Source of the DNA: Desulforhopalus sp.
GTDB taxonomy: Bacteria; Desulfobacterota; Desulfobulbia; Desulfobulbales; Desulfocapsaceae
NCBI GenBank assembly: GCA_030247675.1
Contig: JAOTRX010000012.1
Location: 1-64,000, forward strand
Reading direction: 5' to 3'
DNA: 64,000 nt
In this document: positions 62,384-64,000 of the stretch, piece by piece
Layout of the letters: each line of letters starts with the position of its first letter
Numbering within the stretch: position 1 is the stretch's first letter
The notes under the pieces: generated by a model
What the model saw: the letters and a program-made list of their open reading frames with translations, nothing else
What the model was told of the DNA's origin: nothing
Database searches by the model: none
Made by a program: the position numbers and the translations under genes

Positions 62384-63502
62384 TTACCTGTCTATTTCCG
62401 GAATAACCAGATCAAGACTTCCCATAAATGCCAATGCATCCATAATCATCATACCTCGGCAGGCCTCATCAAACAGATGCATGTTAGAGTATGTTGGCGA
62501 GCGCAGCTTTAAGCGATACGGGTTCTTCCCTCCATCACTGACCAGACGGACACCGAAGCTCCCCCGAGCTGTTTCTACCGCCTGGTAGTAATCACCAGCT
62601 GGCGGTTTGATAATTTTTGGTTTTTTCTCCGGCATAATCGGACCGCCGGGCAGTTTGTCGAGGCCCTGTTCGACAATACGCAGCGACTGTTCGATTTCAG
62701 CCATGCGCACCATATAGCGGGCCAGAGAATCACCCTCATGATAAACGGGAACATCAAAATCAAACTCCGGGTATACAGAATACGGCTCATTTTTGCGCAC
62801 ATCAAAGTTGATGCCGGATCCTCTGGCAACAGCGCTTGATGCGCCGTATTTTCTGCACATTTCTTTACTGAGAGGGGCAATACCTTCAAGCCTCTTCCGG
62901 AAGATAATATTTCCCGTAACCAACTTATGGTATTTGGCAAGAGACTTGCGCATGCGAGGAATGAAGCGCCTGGCGGCCGATATAAAATCGTCATCAACAT
63001 CATTATACAATCCACCAAAACGGAAATAGCAATATGTCAGGCGCGATCCGGTCACTGCCTCAAGCATGTCAAGGATATGTTCGCGATCCTGCAATGCGTA
63101 CATTAAAGGGCTAAATCCCCCAAGGTCCATGACAAAGGCACCGAACCAGAAAAGGTGTGAGGCAATGCGGTTCAATTCGACCATGATCGCCCTGATATAT
63201 TCGGCCCGTTCGGGAACGACAATTCCGGACGCCTTTTCGATAAGCAAGACATGTCCATGGCTGTAGCCAAGCGCTCCGAGGTAGTCCATGCGGCTGAGGT
63301 TCATGAGGAACTGCGGATAGGTCTTCAGCTCGCCCATTTTCTCATGCATACGGTGGATGTATCCAATGACTGTTTCGGCGTTAACAATATATTCTCCGTT
63401 CATTTCCATCTTGACTCGCAAAACACCGTGAGTCGCGGGATGTTGCGGGCCAACATTAAGAATGAAGGTCTCGTCCGGTTGGAGCACTATGGGAGAATTC
63501 AT
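62384..63502 (-). CDS. nuoD: NADH-quinone oxidoreductase subunit D
   Basis: 372 residues; opens with NVGPQHPATHGVLR and contains ETARGSFGVRLVSDGG near the end, the quinone-site elements of the 49-kDa subunit. The hydrogenase Cys ligands are replaced, as expected. Overlaps the nuoC stop by 4 bp (ATGA). Confidence 0.96.
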   Translation of the reverse strand: MNSPIVLQPDETFILNVGPQHPATHGVLRVKMEMNGEYIVNAETVIGYIHRMHEKMGELKTYPQFLMNLSRMDYLGALGYSHGHVLLIEKASGIVVPERAEYIRAIMVELNRIASHLFWFGAFVMDLGGFSPLMYALQDREHILDMLEAVTGSRLTYCYFRFGGLYNDVDDDFISAARRFIPRMRKSLAKYHKLVTGNIIFRKRLEGIAPLSKEMCRKYGASSAVARGSGINFDVRKNEPYSVYPEFDFDVPVYHEGDSLARYMVRMAEIEQSLRIVEQGLDKLPGGPIMPEKKPKIIKPPAGDYYQAVETARGSFGVRLVSDGGKNPYRLKLRSPTYSNMHLFDEACRGMMIMDALAFMGSLDLVIPEIDR

Positions 63503-64000
63503 GCCTTGAAATCCTTTAAAAGAGGGTGAAAATCTGCATCTTCCGGAAGGAGGAGAGGAATGAGATGGGGATGGCCAGAAAATTTGATTCCAAAGAAATC
63601 ATGGGTTTCACGCTCATGCCAGTTTGCACCCGCATACACCCCTGTTATGGTAGGAACAACTGGAGCTTTGCGATCAACTCTCGTACGAATTACCACACGG
63701 CATAGGTCAAAGTCATAACGGCAAAAATCGTAGACGACCTCTAACTGATTGTCGGCAATCCAGTCCACACCAGTTATGCTTTCTAAAAAGAATTCAGCAT
63801 CGTCAAGAATAGTAACCGCTTCAACTAATTGAGCGGTGGATACCTGGGCATCCAAATGATAGCCATGTATGGAATAATCACGTTCCATCAACCCATTTTC
63901 ACGAGGCGGAGTTGGTGTTTTGGTCTTGGCACCCTGTTCGTCTTCGGGGGGTGGTGCAGGGGTTGGTACCGGTTCAATCGCAGGAAAGAGACTCTGCAGA
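63499..64000 (-). CDS. nuoC: NADH-quinone oxidoreductase subunit C, N-terminally open (possible NuoB-C fusion)
   Basis: The NuoC domain (30-kDa subunit) is clear from 63888 down: GANWHERETHDFFGIKF is its signature. Upstream the same frame stays open to the window edge with no stop, coding for a Pro-rich linker (PVPTPAPPPEDE, TPTPPREN) after LQSLFPAIE. This could be the linker of a NuoB-NuoC fusion or an N-terminal extension of NuoC. An ATG at 63888 is available if translation starts there. The N-terminal part is outside the window. Confidence 0.85.
   Translation of the reverse strand, partial: LQSLFPAIEPVPTPAPPPEDEQGAKTKTPTPPRENGLMERDYSIHGYHLDAQVSTAQLVEAVTILDDAEFFLESITGVDWIADNQLEVVYDFCRYDFDLCRVVIRTRVDRKAPVVPTITGVYAGANWHERETHDFFGIKFSGHPHLIPLLLPEDADFHPLLKDFKA

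Noticed and set aside
1-64000. tRNA or rRNA genes
   Set aside because: I looked for T-loop consensus and rRNA-like stretches between genes and found none convincing.

Overview
The window looks like the chromosome of a sulfate-reducing bacterium of the Desulfobulbales type (Desulfobacterota). The evidence is an HdrABC-MvhADG electron-bifurcating hydrogenase cluster, a Nuo complex I operon, many Cys-rich iron-sulfur proteins, a probable selenoprotein and a two-membrane envelope (TolC, TamAB, RND pump). No rRNA, tRNA, CRISPR array, insertion sequence or prophage was seen. The taxonomic placement is inferred from gene content only.

Layout. (1) 1-14953: a c-di-GMP-controlled giant-adhesin locus. 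The 3' part of an RTX/VWA adhesin with near-identical 549-bp repeats (+) converges on a minus-strand operon for a TolC-like porin, a LapG-type periplasmic protease, a LapD-type degenerate GGDEF-EAL receptor, a type I ABC exporter, its HlyD adaptor and a LuxR-type regulator. (2) 15635-20247: a Sel1-repeat protein and a metal/metalloid island with an HMA chaperone, an ArsM-like methyltransferase that reads through two in-frame UGA codons, and a CopA-type P-ATPase. (3) 20938-28982: hdrACB, mvhDGA, a hydrogenase maturation protease and an FrhB-like protein, coupling H2 oxidation to ferredoxin and (di/tri)sulfide reduction. (4) 29115-38617: a zinc-ribbon protein, RlmD-like methyltransferase, TamA-TamB, a PilZ protein, a short asparaginase-like protein and an iron-sulfur flavoprotein. 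(5) 38780-48254: an NtrC-type regulator, grpE-dnaK, trpS, an HD protein, a lipoprotein phosphoesterase, a chemoreceptor and a YrbL-like kinase. (6) 48357-53349: a TetR-controlled RND efflux operon without its own porin. (7) 53534-64000: most of a complex I operon (minus) with four antiporter-like subunits and a small membrane protein, running off the right edge inside a NuoC frame that may be fused to NuoB.

The least ordinary item is the methyltransferase at 16632-17495. It has a good Shine-Dalgarno/ATG, two in-frame TGA codons each followed at the right distance by a perfect hairpin, and clear family homology continuing past the second TGA. Its promoter appears to carry a palindrome centred in the spacer. 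Other points of note are the mosaic, mostly protein-silent variation of the adhesin repeats, a REP-like element shared by two distant intergenic regions, a hairpin attenuator between the hydrogenase and its protease, and the extra antiporter subunit of complex I.
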